From positions 62,001 to 126,000 of the forward strand of contig CP132907.1 in NCBI GenBank assembly GCA_031446105.1: a DNA stretch of 64,000 bases, given 5' to 3'. Position numbers and translations under genes: made by a program. Below the pieces are notes generated by a model. It had not been told where the DNA came from. It worked only from the letters and a program-made list of their open reading frames with translations, and searched no databases. This document shows, one piece after another, positions 50,489 through 61,965 of the stretch (its first letter is position 1; each line of letters starts with the position of its first letter). Source of the stretch: Arsenophonus sp031446105 (lineage in GTDB: Bacteria; Pseudomonadota; Gammaproteobacteria; Enterobacterales; Enterobacteriaceae).

Positions 50489-51790
50489 ATGAAAAGTTTA
50501 ACTATACAACCAATTTCTTATGTTAATGGTATTATTAAATTACCTGGTTCAAAAAGTATTTCGAATAGGGTGCTTTTGTTGTCTGCATTAGCAAAAGGTA
50601 AAACAGTATTATATAATTTATTAGAGAGTACCGATATTTTTTACATGTTAAAAGCTTTAAAAATTTTAGGTATAGAATATCAATTATTTAATAATCGTAA
50701 AAAATGTATTATAAAAGGTATTGGAAATTTTTTTGATTATCAAAATAATTTAGAAATTTTTTTAGGAAATTCAGGTACGACAATTCGTTTCTTAACTGCG
50801 GTTTTATCATTAAGTAGTAATTCGATTGTTTTAACTGGAGATTCTAGAATGAAACAACGTCCAATTTTGCATTTAATCGAAGCATTACAGAAAGGTGGTG
50901 CAAAAATTGAATATCTTAAAAAAGATGGGTATCTACCTATAAAAATAAAAGGAGGATTTTTAGGTGGTAAAAATATCACATTAGATTGCCATATTTCTAG
51001 TCAATTTTTAACAGCTATTTTAATTGCAGCACCATTAGCATCGCATCATTCTATTATCCAAATAAAAGGTAATCTTGTTTCAAAACCTTATATTGATATT
51101 ACTCTTAAATTAATGCGTATTTTTGGAGTTGAAGTGGAAAATGAATGCTATTATAAATTTTATATTAAATCTCAACAAAAATATATTTCTCCAGGTAAGT
51201 ATATTATAGAAGGTGATGCTTCTACTGCTTCATATTTTTTAGCTGCAGCAGCAATAAAAGGTGGTATTGTTAGAGTTACAGGTGTTGGTAAAAATAGTTT
51301 ACAAGGTGATATTAAATTTGCTTTTCTGCTTAAAAAAATGGGGGCTCATGTTTTTTTAGGAAAAAATTTTATTGAATGTAAACGTAATACATTAATTGGG
51401 ATTGATATGGATTTAAATGAGATTCCTGATGCAGCTATGACAATTGCTATTTTAGGAATTTTTGCTCATGGTGAAACAGTTATTCGTAATATTTATAATT
51501 GGCGAGTAAAAGAAAGTGATAGATTAAGTGCAATGGCATTTGAATTAAGAAAAATTGGAGTTGAAGTTAAAGAAGGATATAACTATATTCGAATATTAGC
51601 GACTAAAAAGTTAAATTATGCGAAAATAATGACTTATAACGATCATCGTATTGCTATGTGTTTTTCGCTTATTGCTTTATCTAATACGGCGGTTACACTT
51701 TTAAATCCTAATTGTGTTAATAAAACTTTTCCAAATTATTTTCAACAATTAGAAATGTTAAGTTATCGATACTATAATGTAATAAATTGA
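50489..51790 (+). CDS. aroA: 3-phosphoshikimate 1-carboxyvinyltransferase (EPSP synthase)
   Basis: Shikimate pathway enzyme joining PEP to shikimate-3-phosphate. The 433 aa match E. coli AroA (427). LPGSKSISNRVLLL (near 18-31) binds phosphoshikimate. NSGTTIRFL with Gly96 is the PEP site. The GDSRMKQRPI, EGDASTASYFLAAAAIKGG and NWRVKESDRLSAM blocks are intact. It feeds chorismate, used by the free chorismate mutase at 10077. No clear Shine-Dalgarno is seen; it lies 98 bp after serC. Confidence 0.98.
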   Translation: MKSLTIQPISYVNGIIKLPGSKSISNRVLLLSALAKGKTVLYNLLESTDIFYMLKALKILGIEYQLFNNRKKCIIKGIGNFFDYQNNLEIFLGNSGTTIRFLTAVLSLSSNSIVLTGDSRMKQRPILHLIEALQKGGAKIEYLKKDGYLPIKIKGGFLGGKNITLDCHISSQFLTAILIAAPLASHHSIIQIKGNLVSKPYIDITLKLMRIFGVEVENECYYKFYIKSQQKYISPGKYIIEGDASTASYFLAAAAIKGGIVRVTGVGKNSLQGDIKFAFLLKKMGAHVFLGKNFIECKRNTLIGIDMDLNEIPDAAMTIAILGIFAHGETVIRNIYNWRVKESDRLSAMAFELRKIGVEVKEGYNYIRILATKKLNYAKIMTYNDHRIAMCFSLIALSNTAVTLLNPNCVNKTFPNYFQQLEMLSYRYYNVIN

Positions 51791-51861
51791 GTATAATAAA
51801 ATAAATTTTGATAGAGTATTAGTTTTTAAATTTTTTTATAAAAAGGAGGAGTATAATAAAA

Positions 51862-52560
51862 ATGGTAATTGTACCACCTGTTATTACAGTTGATGGTCCA
51901 AGTGGAGTTGGTAAGGGTACATTATCTAAAGCATTGGCAAATAAATTAGGTTGGAAGTTATTGGATTCTGGTGCTATTTATCGTGTTCTTGCTTTAGCAG
52001 CAGTATACAATCATGTTAATATTAAATCTGAAAAAGCATTGATTTCATTAGCAGTTAATCTTGATGTATCTTTTAAAGCTAAAGATAAAGAATTAAATGT
52101 TTTTCTTGAAGGAAAAGAGGTAAGTAATGAAATTCGTAGAGATAAGATTAGTAATCTTGCATCTCTTACAGCGGTTTTTCCAGAAGTTAGAAAAGCATTA
52201 TTAAGTAGGCAAAGAAGGTTTCGTATAAAACCAGGTTTAATTGCCGATGGACGTGATATGGGAACTGTAGTATTTCCTGATGCATCAATAAAAATTTTTC
52301 TTGATGCAACACCTGGAGAATGCGCTCGTAGACGTATGAAACAGTTACAAGAAAAAGGTTTTAATGTAAAATTAAGTGATCTTTTAGTAAAAATTAAAAA
52401 ACGTGATTATCGTGATCGAAATAGATTGATAGCACCTTTAAAACCTGCAAAAGATGCTTATGTTTTAGATTCTACAAAATTATCTATTAAAGGAGTAATT
52501 AAAAAAGCACTTGATTATATAAAAAAGCAAATATTATCAATACAATATGATGAATATTAA
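51862..52560 (+). CDS. cmk: Cytidylate kinase
   Basis: Phosphorylates CMP and dCMP. The 232 aa match E. coli Cmk (227). The P-loop is GPSGVGKGT (12-20), followed by LLDSGAIYRVLALAA and the substrate motifs IADGRDMGTVVFPDA and KKRDYRDRNRLIAPLKPA. A strong AAGGAGG lies 12 bases before the ATG, a little far. Located between aroA and rpsA as in E. coli. Confidence 0.98.
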   Translation: MVIVPPVITVDGPSGVGKGTLSKALANKLGWKLLDSGAIYRVLALAAVYNHVNIKSEKALISLAVNLDVSFKAKDKELNVFLEGKEVSNEIRRDKISNLASLTAVFPEVRKALLSRQRRFRIKPGLIADGRDMGTVVFPDASIKIFLDATPGECARRRMKQLQEKGFNVKLSDLLVKIKKRDYRDRNRLIAPLKPAKDAYVLDSTKLSIKGVIKKALDYIKKQILSIQYDEY

Positions 52561-52636
52561 GATATATAATAAACAGTCATATCTATTAATTTTTATCAGT
52601 ATAAGTTTTGATTTTTATTTGATTTAATAAAGATTT

Positions 52637-52698
52637 GTGACAAGGAATGTTACAAAATATGTATTTAAAAAAAACCATTTTATCAGGATGTTAAATGG
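52637..52698 (+). promoter_or_regulatory. rpsA translational leader with two GGA-loop hairpins
   Basis: Hairpin 1: GTGAC (52637-52641) pairs with GTTAC (52649-52653) around the loop AAGGAAT. Hairpin 2: CCATTT (52675-52680) pairs with AAATGG (52693-52698) around a 12-base loop with AGGA. Folded elements with GGA in loops are the known design of the enterobacterial rpsA leader, which lacks a normal Shine-Dalgarno and allows autoregulation by S1. The DNA here is also less AT-rich than its surroundings. Confidence 0.6.
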
Positions 52699-52732
52699 AA
52701 AATGAAAAATAAAAATTTTTGAAGATCTTACT

Positions 52733-54409
52733 ATGACAGAATCGTTTGCTGAACTTTTTAAAAAATCTTTACAAAGTGTTGAAACTCGCACAGGTGCTAT
52801 TGTTAGTGGTATTGTTGTTGCTATAGATAAAGATATGGTATTAATTGATGCAGGTTTGAAGTCAGAATCAGCAATTCCGATAGATCAATTTAAAAATGTA
52901 CAGGGTGAATTAGAAATCCAGATTGGTGATAAAATTGATGTTGCATTAGACGCAGTAGAAGATGGTTTTGGTGAAACGATTTTATCTCGTGAAAAAGCAA
53001 AGAGACATGAAGCTTGGTTAATGTTGGAAAAAGCTTATGAAAATACTGAAACAGTAATTGGAATTATTAATGGTAAAGTAAAAGGTGGTTTTACTGTAGA
53101 ATTAAGAGGTATTCGTGCATTTTTGCCTGGTTCATTGGTAGATGTTCGTCCTGTTCGTGATGCAATTAATTTAGAAAATCAAGAACTTGAATTTAAAGTT
53201 ATTAAATTAGATCAAAAACGTAATAATGTTGTTGTTTCAAGACGTTCTGTGATTGAGTCTGAAACTAGCGCTGAACGTACTCATTTGCTTGAAACCTTAC
53301 AAGAAGGTATGGAGGTTAAAGGTATTGTAAAAAATTTAACTGAATATGGTGCATTTGTTGATTTAGGTGGAGTCGACGGTTTATTACATATTACTGATAT
53401 GGCTTGGAAGCGAGTAAAACATCCAAGTGAGATTGTTAATGTTGGTGATGATATTAATGTTAAAATATTAAAATTTGATAGAGATAGAACACGTGTTTCT
53501 TTAGGTTTAAAACAACTTGGAGAAGATCCTTGGATAGACATTGCTAAACGTTATCCAGAAAAAACTAAATTAAAAGGACGCGTAACTAATCTTACTGATT
53601 ATGGGTGTTTTGTTGAAATAGAAGAAGGTGTTGAAGGTTTAGTACATGTTTCTGAAATGGATTGGACTAATAAAAATATTCATCCATCTAAAGTTGTTAA
53701 TGTATTTGATATTGTTGAAATTATGGTATTAGATATTGATGAAGAACGTCGCCGTATTTCATTAGGTTTAAAACAATGTCAACCAAATCCATGGCAAAAA
53801 TTTGCAGAAAAATATAATAAGAATGATCGTGTTGAAGGAAAAATAAAATCGATTACTGATTTTGGTATTTTTATTGGTTTAGAAGGTAATATTGATGGAT
53901 TAGTTCATTTATCTGATATATCTTGGGATATTCCAGGTGAAGAAGCTGTACGTAAATATAAAAAAGGAGATGAAATTTCCGCTGTTGTTCTGCAAGTTGA
54001 TGCCGAACGTGAACGTATTTCATTAGGAATTAAACAATTAGGTGAAGATCCATTTAATATTTATTTATCTTCTCATAAAAAAGGTATTATTGTTAGTGGT
54101 CAAGTACTTTTAGTTGAAGAAAAAGGAATTACTATCAAATTAGCTTCAGGTGTTGAAGGTTATTTACGTATATCAGATATTGTGCGTGATCGTTTAAAAA
54201 AAGATATTTTTCAAATATTTAAAATTGGTGATATTGCTGAAGCTAAATATACTGGTGTTGATAGAAAAAATCGTATGATTGTTTTATCTTTTTATACAAA
54301 AGATGAAGTTAATGAAAAAGATTTAAGTGCTACTATTAGTAAAAAAGAAAGTAGTGATTTTATCAATAATGCTATGGCTGAAGCATTTAAAGTAGCTAAA
54401 GGTGAATAA
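52733..54409 (+). CDS. rpsA: 30S ribosomal protein S1
   Basis: RNA-binding protein that brings structured or weakly matched mRNAs to the ribosome. The 558 aa match E. coli S1 (557). Six S1 repeats are visible: the first two bind the ribosome (from about 20 and 105), and four follow (near 192, 277, 364 and 451), with repeated cores such as GAFVDLGGVDGLLHITDMAW and GCFVEIEEGVEGLVHVSEMDW. Many genes here lack a good Shine-Dalgarno, so S1 may be important (inference). Followed by ihfB as in E. coli. Confidence 0.98.
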   Translation: MTESFAELFKKSLQSVETRTGAIVSGIVVAIDKDMVLIDAGLKSESAIPIDQFKNVQGELEIQIGDKIDVALDAVEDGFGETILSREKAKRHEAWLMLEKAYENTETVIGIINGKVKGGFTVELRGIRAFLPGSLVDVRPVRDAINLENQELEFKVIKLDQKRNNVVVSRRSVIESETSAERTHLLETLQEGMEVKGIVKNLTEYGAFVDLGGVDGLLHITDMAWKRVKHPSEIVNVGDDINVKILKFDRDRTRVSLGLKQLGEDPWIDIAKRYPEKTKLKGRVTNLTDYGCFVEIEEGVEGLVHVSEMDWTNKNIHPSKVVNVFDIVEIMVLDIDEERRRISLGLKQCQPNPWQKFAEKYNKNDRVEGKIKSITDFGIFIGLEGNIDGLVHLSDISWDIPGEEAVRKYKKGDEISAVVLQVDAERERISLGIKQLGEDPFNIYLSSHKKGIIVSGQVLLVEEKGITIKLASGVEGYLRISDIVRDRLKKDIFQIFKIGDIAEAKYTGVDRKNRMIVLSFYTKDEVNEKDLSATISKKESSDFINNAMAEAFKVAKGE

Positions 54410-54490
54410 AAAGTAATTTTTTATCATAATAAAAAAATATTATTTTTATTTTTTAGTATAAAAAAGCAATATTTTTAAAGGAGAAATATT

Positions 54491-54775
54491 ATGACAAAGT
54501 GTGAACTTATAGAAAAACTTGTTAATGAATTATCTCATATACCAGCAAAATTAATTAAAAAAACTATAAAATTAATTATTGAGCATATGAGTATTACCCT
54601 TACTAAAGGAGAACGTATTGAAATTCGTGGATTTGGAAGTTTTTCCATGCATTACCGTATTTCACGTATTGGTCGTAATCCTAAAACTGGTCATCAATTT
54701 TTTTTAAAAGAAAAAGTTGTACCTCACTTTAAACCAGGTAAAGAATTACGTGAGCGTGTTAATATATATGTATAA
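54491..54775 (+). CDS. ihfB: Integration host factor, beta subunit
   Basis: DNA-bending protein of the HU/IHF family, normally a heterodimer with IhfA. The 94 aa equal the E. coli length. The DNA-inserting arm carries GRNPKTGH with the intercalating proline near residue 65. The RGFGSFSMHYR and VPHFKPGKELRERVN blocks are conserved. AAGGAG lies before the ATG. ihfA is not in this window. Confidence 0.97.
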   Translation: MTKCELIEKLVNELSHIPAKLIKKTIKLIIEHMSITLTKGERIEIRGFGSFSMHYRISRIGRNPKTGHQFFLKEKVVPHFKPGKELRERVNIYV

Positions 54776-56187
54776 AAAATAAGATAATTTTTATAGCCGA
54801 ATATTTATTATGAATATTAATTTATTATTTTTAATAATAGTTAAGATATTTATAAAAAATAAAGAAAAATGAATTATTATATTTACTTCTTTAAAATATA
54901 AAATTTTAGATTATTTAAAATAGCAATATAATTAATAAACTAATAATAGTTATTTGATATAAATATTTTTTAATTTTTTTTAAAATTAATAAAAAATATT
55001 ATTAATTTTATACTTTTTTAGATAACATTTAAAATGTTAAATATTTTTTGCATTTTAGAAAAAATTATATGAATATTCTTTATATGTATATCAATAAAAA
55101 ATATTAAAATTAATTTATTTTAAATATTAATTTGATTACATTAATTATATTTATTAATTTTAATGATAAAAGTTTAATAGTAAAATATTTTGTATAGTAT
55201 ATTTTTTATATAAATTATTTTTTATAAATTTATAAAATATATTAATTTTAATTTTTTAATAAAAATTAGAAAAAATAAAAAAAATATAAAATTATATAAA
55301 AATAATATTTATTATAAGCTATGAAAATATAAATTAAAAAGGATTATATGTATATTTTAAAAATTTATATTTTTAATTTAAAATATTTTATAATAAAAAA
55401 TATTTTTATTTAAATAATTATAAAAATTAAAAATATTTTATTTCATAATTATTAATTTTAATAAACTAATAATATATTTTTATTAAAAAATTATTATTTT
55501 AAAATATATTTTTGAATATAATATTATTTTTTTTACATTATTTTTTTAGTTACTATAATAATATAAAATATTGTTAATAAATATAAAAATAGTTTTTTGT
55601 TTTTTTAATTGATTTAAATTTATTATGATTATTCTTTAAACTATAAAATCTTTAAAGATATTATAATTTTTCTTAAAAATAAAATTAGATAGTTTATTTT
55701 TTTTGTTTTATAAAAATTATATTTTATATTATTTTTTAATTATATTTTTTATTTTAATAACCATGAAAAATATGTAATAAGTTTTTAAAATATTGTAAGA
55801 TAAATTACATAAGTAATATTAAAATTATATTATTAATTATTTAGATTTTATTATTTTATTATAAAAAATATAAATAATAATTTTTAATTTTTTTATTGGT
55901 TACAATTATAAAAGGGTAATGCATAATATTTTTAAATTTACTATAAATATAAAATATTTTTTTGATATATAAAATTATATAATGTAGTAGTACATTTTTA
56001 GAAAAAAAATTTTAATTTTTAAAGTTATTTGTAAATAGTTAAAATTAAATTAATAAAATAAATATATATTATATAAAAAATTTTCATTAAAAAATATAAA
56101 GATTTAATCTTAAAGTTTTTAATAAAGTATTTTTACAATATAATTTTATTAAATTATTAATATTGCAATAGTTATATGGAGTTAATT
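54776..56187. other. 1.4 kb AT-rich gap, ihfB to amiD
   Basis: E. coli has ycaI, msbA and lpxK after ihfB. Here no coding sequence can be read. GGAG at 56178-56181 serves amiD. Confidence 0.5.
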
Positions 56188-57045
56188 ATGAGCAAATTAT
56201 TGATTATTTTATTAATATTGACGATGATCATTGGTTGCTCTTCTAAAAAAAATATTATTGATAAAGGTAATTATTATATAGATCAGTCTTTTTCTTCTAT
56301 TAGTCAAAATCATAGAATTAAATTTTTGATATTTCATTATACAGTAGTGAATGATGTCAGATCATTAGATCTTTTAACTCAAAGTCAAGTAAGTGCTCAT
56401 TATCTTATTCTTAAACATCTTAAAATAAAAAATGGAAAACCAGTAATTTTTAATTTGGTTCCAGAAAATAAAAAAGCTTGGCATGCAGGTTTGAGTAATT
56501 GGGATGGAAAATTAAATATTAACCATACTTCTATTGGTATAGAAATAGTTAATACAGGATTTACTGAAGATTTATTTGGGAGAAAAATATGGTATCCATT
56601 TACAGAAAAACAAATTTCTGCAATTATTTTTTTGGCTAAAGATATCATAAAAAAATACAATATTTCTCCTGTTAATGTTTTAGCACATAGTGATATTGCT
56701 CCCTTAAGAAAGTATGATCCAGGAAAATTTTTTCCTTGGAAACGGTTAGCTGCATTTGGTATTGGTGCTTGGCCAGATGAGGTAACGGTTAAAAAATATT
56801 TAGCAGGTCGACCTCCATATTCTCTTGCTAACGTATTAGTAATTCAAAAACAATTAAAAAAATATGGATACGATAAAATTCCTCAATCAGGTGAACTTGA
56901 TGAAGAAACACGTAAAATTATTAGTGCATTTCAGCTGCATTTTCGTCCAATGGATATCAGCGGTAATCCAGATGCTGAAACAGAAGCCATTGCTTGTGCA
57001 TTAGTTGAAAAATACAGAACCCCAAGTATTAAAGTTACGGTATAA
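56188..57045 (+). CDS. amiD: N-acetylmuramoyl-L-alanine amidase AmiD (lipoprotein)
   Basis: Zinc amidase on the outer membrane that cleaves muramic acid-L-Ala bonds, including anhydro forms. From ATG 56188 it has 285 aa (E. coli 276); the in-frame ATG at 56176 overlaps the GGAG ribosome site. A lipoprotein signal ends IIGC (Cys17). The amidase_2 domain has zinc ligands His50, His167 and Asp177 (FHYT; AHSDIAPLRKYDPG). A C-terminal peptidoglycan-binding domain covers about 205-280. Complete, so peptidoglycan turnover seems active. Confidence 0.95.
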   Translation: MSKLLIILLILTMIIGCSSKKNIIDKGNYYIDQSFSSISQNHRIKFLIFHYTVVNDVRSLDLLTQSQVSAHYLILKHLKIKNGKPVIFNLVPENKKAWHAGLSNWDGKLNINHTSIGIEIVNTGFTEDLFGRKIWYPFTEKQISAIIFLAKDIIKKYNISPVNVLAHSDIAPLRKYDPGKFFPWKRLAAFGIGAWPDEVTVKKYLAGRPPYSLANVLVIQKQLKKYGYDKIPQSGELDEETRKIISAFQLHFRPMDISGNPDAETEAIACALVEKYRTPSIKVTV

Positions 57046-57279
57046 TAAAATACTTTTAATAATTTATTGAAAGATAATCTTATTAATATTTTTTCAAAAA
57101 CACTGATTATATTTTTTTTAAAATAAAAAATAGTTTTTATAATTTTATTGTTAATAAAAATTAATAAAAAAATATTAAATTTATTAATTTATTAGACTTA
57201 ATAAATTCATTTTTTTTAAATATTAAATTATTATTTATTTAATTAAAAAATTGGAATATTATAATGATTAAAAATAAAG

Positions 57280-58425
57280 CTAAATTGCTGCACATAGTGC
57301 AGATACTTTGTCTGTTTTTTCCCATGGAAATTGAGAACGTCCAAAATGCCCATATACTGATGTTTCAAGATAAATTGGTTGTAATAAGTTAAGCATTTTA
57401 ATTAAACCATAAGGTCTTAAATCAAATATTTCATTTATTAAGTGTATTAGTTTATCATTTTTTATCTTTCCTGTACCAAAAGTATCTATCATGATTGATG
57501 TAGCTTGAGCTATTCCTATAGCATAAGACAATTGGATTTCACAACGAGAAGCTAGTCCTGCTGCAACAATATTTTTTGCTATATATCGAGCTGCATAAGC
57601 AGCAGATCGATCAACTTTAGATGGATCTTTCCCAGAAAATGCCCCCCCTCCATGTCGAGCCATACCTCCGTAAGTATCAACAATAATTTTTCTTCCAGTT
57701 AAACCACAATCCCCCATTGGTCCACCTATGACAAAACGACCTGTTGGATTAACAAAATATTTTGTATTGTTTGTTAACAATTTTTTAGGTAATACTGGTT
57801 TAATGATTTCATCCATAACAGCTGAAAATAATGCTTTTTGATTGATTGCTTGATCGTGTTGAGTGGATAATATAATAGTATCAATACCAATAATTTTGTT
57901 GTTTTCATACTGAAAAGTAATTTGACTTTTAGCATCTGGACGTAACCAAGGTAAAGTACCGTTTTTTCTTAATTTAGCTTGACGTGCTACTAAACGATGA
58001 GCATAAATAATTGGTGCTGGCATAAAAACATCGGTTTCATTATTAGCGTAACCAAATATAATTCCCTGATCGCCTGCACCTTGTTCAAAAGGATTTTTTC
58101 GCTCTATTCCTTGATTAATGTCGGGTGATTGTTTCCCGATAGTATTTATAACAGCACAAGAATTAGCATCAAAACCCATATCGGAGCTTGTATATCCAAT
58201 TTTACGTATTGTTCGGCGAATAATTTCTTCAATATCCACCCAAGCGGTGGTTGTAATTTCACCACCAACCATTACCATACCTGTTTTTACATAGGTTTCA
58301 CATGCTACACGTGCTTTTAAGTCTTGCTCTAAAATTGCATCAAGTATTGCATCTGAAATTTGATCAGCAATTTTATCAGGATGTCCTTCTGATACTGATT
58401 CAGAAGTAAAAAGATGTTTTGTCAT
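57280..58425 (-). CDS. metK: S-adenosylmethionine synthetase
   Basis: Makes SAM from methionine and ATP, supplying TrmD, CmoA, PrmC and others in this window. The 381 aa match E. coli MetK (384). Conserved motifs are LFTSESVSEGHPDKIADQIS at the start, GAGDQGIIFGYA and GGGAFSGKDPSKVDRSAAY. The C-terminus is slightly shorter. Upstream DNA is a large desert, so its E. coli neighbours are gone. Confidence 0.98.
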   Translation of the reverse strand: MTKHLFTSESVSEGHPDKIADQISDAILDAILEQDLKARVACETYVKTGMVMVGGEITTTAWVDIEEIIRRTIRKIGYTSSDMGFDANSCAVINTIGKQSPDINQGIERKNPFEQGAGDQGIIFGYANNETDVFMPAPIIYAHRLVARQAKLRKNGTLPWLRPDAKSQITFQYENNKIIGIDTIILSTQHDQAINQKALFSAVMDEIIKPVLPKKLLTNNTKYFVNPTGRFVIGGPMGDCGLTGRKIIVDTYGGMARHGGGAFSGKDPSKVDRSAAYAARYIAKNIVAAGLASRCEIQLSYAIGIAQATSIMIDTFGTGKIKNDKLIHLINEIFDLRPYGLIKMLNLLQPIYLETSVYGHFGRSQFPWEKTDKVSALCAAI

Positions 58426-60359
58426 AGATTTTTTTGCCTTAAATTTTTAAAATGATATTAAATATATTGACATTTAATAATTAATAATATTATTTAATAA
58501 TTATTTTATGGGATATTTTAAATATTGATATAATTTTTATTTTTTTGTTTTTAAATATTTATATTTTATATGATTAGAAAATATTAATATCTTGTAATTA
58601 TTATAAATAAATTTATTATTTTTATGATATAATTGATATAATTATTTTTTACAATATTTTTAATTTTGTAAAAATTATGTTTAGTGTAGATATTTTATTT
58701 TTTTTGGCATATATCATAAAATCTGTATAATTAAAATAAAAATAAAAATTTTTATTTATTCAAAAAATAAGTTTTATATATAAAATTATATTTTTTAAAA
58801 TGTGTTTAAGATATTATTAAATATAAAAATATAAAAAATATTTTATTTTTTCAGGAAATAATGTTTTTTATATAAAAAAATATGAATATAATATTAATTT
58901 ATATTTAATTTTGAATATGATATAAATATAAAGCTTATATTATATAAAAATATTTTGTATAAAAAGTATTTGATTATCATAAAAAAATATTCAATTTAAT
59001 TAATATTAATATCTTTGATTAGTATTTGACTAGTATTTTTTTTAAGATGAAAAGATGTGGTTATGTTTTTTTATGTCTGACATTATTTTATTGATATATT
59101 TTTATTAATTATTTTAGTTTAAATTTATAATATTTTTTATATTTTTTTAAGTTCTTCATATAATCTAAAAAATAATTATATTTATTGATTATTTTTAACT
59201 TTTTTTATCATTTTTTATTAATTTTTTTCTAGAAAGTATTGGATAGATAATTTTATTTTATCCTAATATTTTTTTATTTTTTAATTAGAATATATAATAT
59301 TCTTAAAAATTTATATTGTAAATCACTAAAATTATATTTTATTTTAATATTTTTTTATTAATATATAAAGTGACACAAATAAAAAAATAAGTTTCTAATT
59401 GTTGACTATAGTTATTAATAGGATTTGTTTTAAACTCAATTCCTAAATTAAAATTTTTTTTAGCATCTGTAATTTAAAAATATTTTATCAATTCTTCTAT
59501 CTAAATTTTGTTATTTTTAAATCAAATAAAATAAATATAAAAAGATAATTCTGTTATTATATATTTTGTTAATGTATTTATTTTAAATAATTTTTATTCG
59601 ATATTATTAAAAATAAATAAATAGTTAATGTTTTGTATAGAAATTTAATAATTAATAAAAATATTTTTTATTTTATCTTTATTTTTTTTATATTAATTTT
59701 ATAATAAAATTTATATTTTATTTAGGTATATTATTTTTTTAAAAAATATAGGAATATTCTGTATTTAAAAAAATATAAAATATATCTAAAAAATAATATA
59801 AAATTTATTATTTATTAAATATTACACAAAAAAAATATTAATTATTTTATATTTTTTATTAAATTTTAATATTTTTGTATTATGTAGAAAATTTATTTGA
59901 ATGGTTTTTTAAAATTAATTATTTAAAAAAAACTTATGATTTTATTATAAAAATATATTTTCAGTATAATTTTTAATAAAATTTTATTAAATATTTTTGA
60001 TATTTTTTATAAAAAATTATACTTATTTATACTTTTTTATTAAAAATAAACTAATTTAGTTATCAATTATTATTAAATGCAATACTTTTTTTATAATAAA
60101 ATATTTTTTATTGGATATTTTTTAAATAAATTATTAAGAAGGGTTATTATTTTTTTAAATAATGTTTAAATTATATGATATAAAAATATCATTTTAGTTA
60201 CTTTTTTAAAAATTAAAAAATAAATTAACTAAAAGTTTTATATAAAAACTTAAAAAATAATATAAATCAAATCATTTTAATAAATATAAAAAATACCTTT
60301 TTATGAATTTTTTTTCAAAAATATTTTATAATTAGAATCAATATTTATTTAAATATTAA

Positions 60360-60760
60360 AATAGTTATTTTTGGAATACATAATGAAAATGATTAACTTA
60401 TTTGTCAATTTTTACTATGATAGATTGAAAATAATTGCAATAAATTTCATTAAAAAGTTTCAGATGGTTTTACATGTTTATTAACATTATTTATTTTTGT
60501 TATTGATTATTCCATGTCGTTTTTTTAGTTTATCTTAAGTAGTAAAAATGATGCCATTATTAGATTTTATTTATACAATTTTGTCTGGTTGAGGTTGTTG
60601 TATTTTCTCTTTAGTATTCATGATTTTTATAATAAACAATTAGATTTACCAGTTATTATAGATATTTTATTAATTATTTCAGTTGTTTTAGTTATTAATT
60701 TAGTTTTTTATATTTTTTTTTATTAATTCAGTAATATATTTTATTTTATAATTTTTTTAT
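60360..60760 (+). pseudogene. Possible decayed gene for a membrane protein
   Basis: This patch is visibly less AT-rich than its surroundings and begins with TTGGAA then ATG at 60383, like a start region. Translated pieces in shifting frames look like protein: MKMINLFVNFYYDRLK, then VSDGFTCLLTLFIFVIDYSM, then FYNKQLDLPVIIDILLIISV, with stops between. Hydrophobic runs suggest a membrane protein. I do not recognise the family. It could still be chance in AT-rich DNA. Confidence 0.35.
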
Positions 60761-61872
60761 ATAATTAAGGAAAATATTAATAATAGTTATTAATTACTAT
60801 TATATATTTTTTTAAAAATCAAAATACTCTCATTTTTTAAAAATAAAATATTTTTTATATATCAATATTTTTGTTTATTTTACGTTATTTAATTTTTGAA
60901 ATCATAAATTATAAATATGATTTAAAATAATAAATATTTTTTATAAAACCTGATCTATTTTTATATTTATTAAAAAATGAATAATTAAAATTAAATAATT
61001 TATATTTACTATAAATGAAAAAATAAAAATTTTAAAAATTTTATAATTTATATATAAATTTATAATATATTAAATTTATACTTTTTGTAGTTAGATATTT
61101 TATAATTAGTCATTAATAAAATTATAAATACATAAAAATCTTTGCTTATTTTAAATATATAAATAGATTAGATAGTTATTTTTACTGGATATAGATCTTT
61201 TAATGAAGATAGATATAATATACAATAATTTTTTTATAAAAAACAAAATATTTAATGTAAGCAATATTTTTTAAAATTTTGATTTTATTTTTTAGTACAT
61301 TTATTAGATAAATATTATTTTTTTAATATAAATCAAATGCTTTAAAAAGATTTTTTTTATTTTGTAGTTTTTATTATATTTTTTATAGATTATCTAAAGT
61401 GCAGTACTTATTTCTTTGTTGTTATATTTTAATTTTTAATATACTAAAAATATTATCATTAAATTACAAAATATTACTATTTTTATTATTACAGAAAAAA
61501 ACATTTTTAAAATATCAGCTTTAATATTAAATATTCTATTAGATTTAATATTTTTTTATAGTTAATTTTCTTAAAAAATTATTAAGGAAATTAATTTTTT
61601 ACAAATAAAAAAATTATTAAAGTAATCATTAAAAAACAATATTTAGGTATTTGTATTGATTTATTTTAAATAAAAAATATTTTTATTTTCTTTATAATAA
61701 AAATAGTAATTTTAATAAAAAATTGTTGATTTTTAGAAAATATATTTGAAATATAATCAATATTTTTTACGTTCTGCATAAATAATTTTTATACTTATTC
61801 TAATATTTTTTAATTATATTAACATAAAATCAAAAATTTTTGAAAATTTTATGTAGATTATAAAAATAAAAT

Positions 61873-61911
61873 ATCAAATATTTTATTAAAAATTGTGCGT
61901 TAATATTTGAT
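61873..61911 (-). terminator. Possible terminator downstream of gapA
   Basis: ATCAAATATT (61873-61882) and AATATTTGAT (61902-61911) form a perfect 10-bp stem with a 19-base loop. On the minus strand, downstream of gapA, it is followed by ATTTTATTTTTA. The stem is A/T-rich, so its strength is doubtful. Confidence 0.35.
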
Positions 61912-61965
61912 TTTTGTTATAATAAACCATTTTATGTTAATAAAAAGTTTTAAGATTTACTTTTT

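Larger units (their letters stand above)
58426..61965. other. 3.5 kb desert, metK to gapA
   Basis: The largest gene-free stretch in the window. It has stops in all frames, but two patches look like decayed genes: 60360-60760 on the plus strand (listed separately) and 59390-59500 on the minus strand, where a 40-odd residue open piece reads TDAKKNFNLGIEFKTNP. I could not assign either. A possible terminator lies at 61873-61911. Confidence 0.5.
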
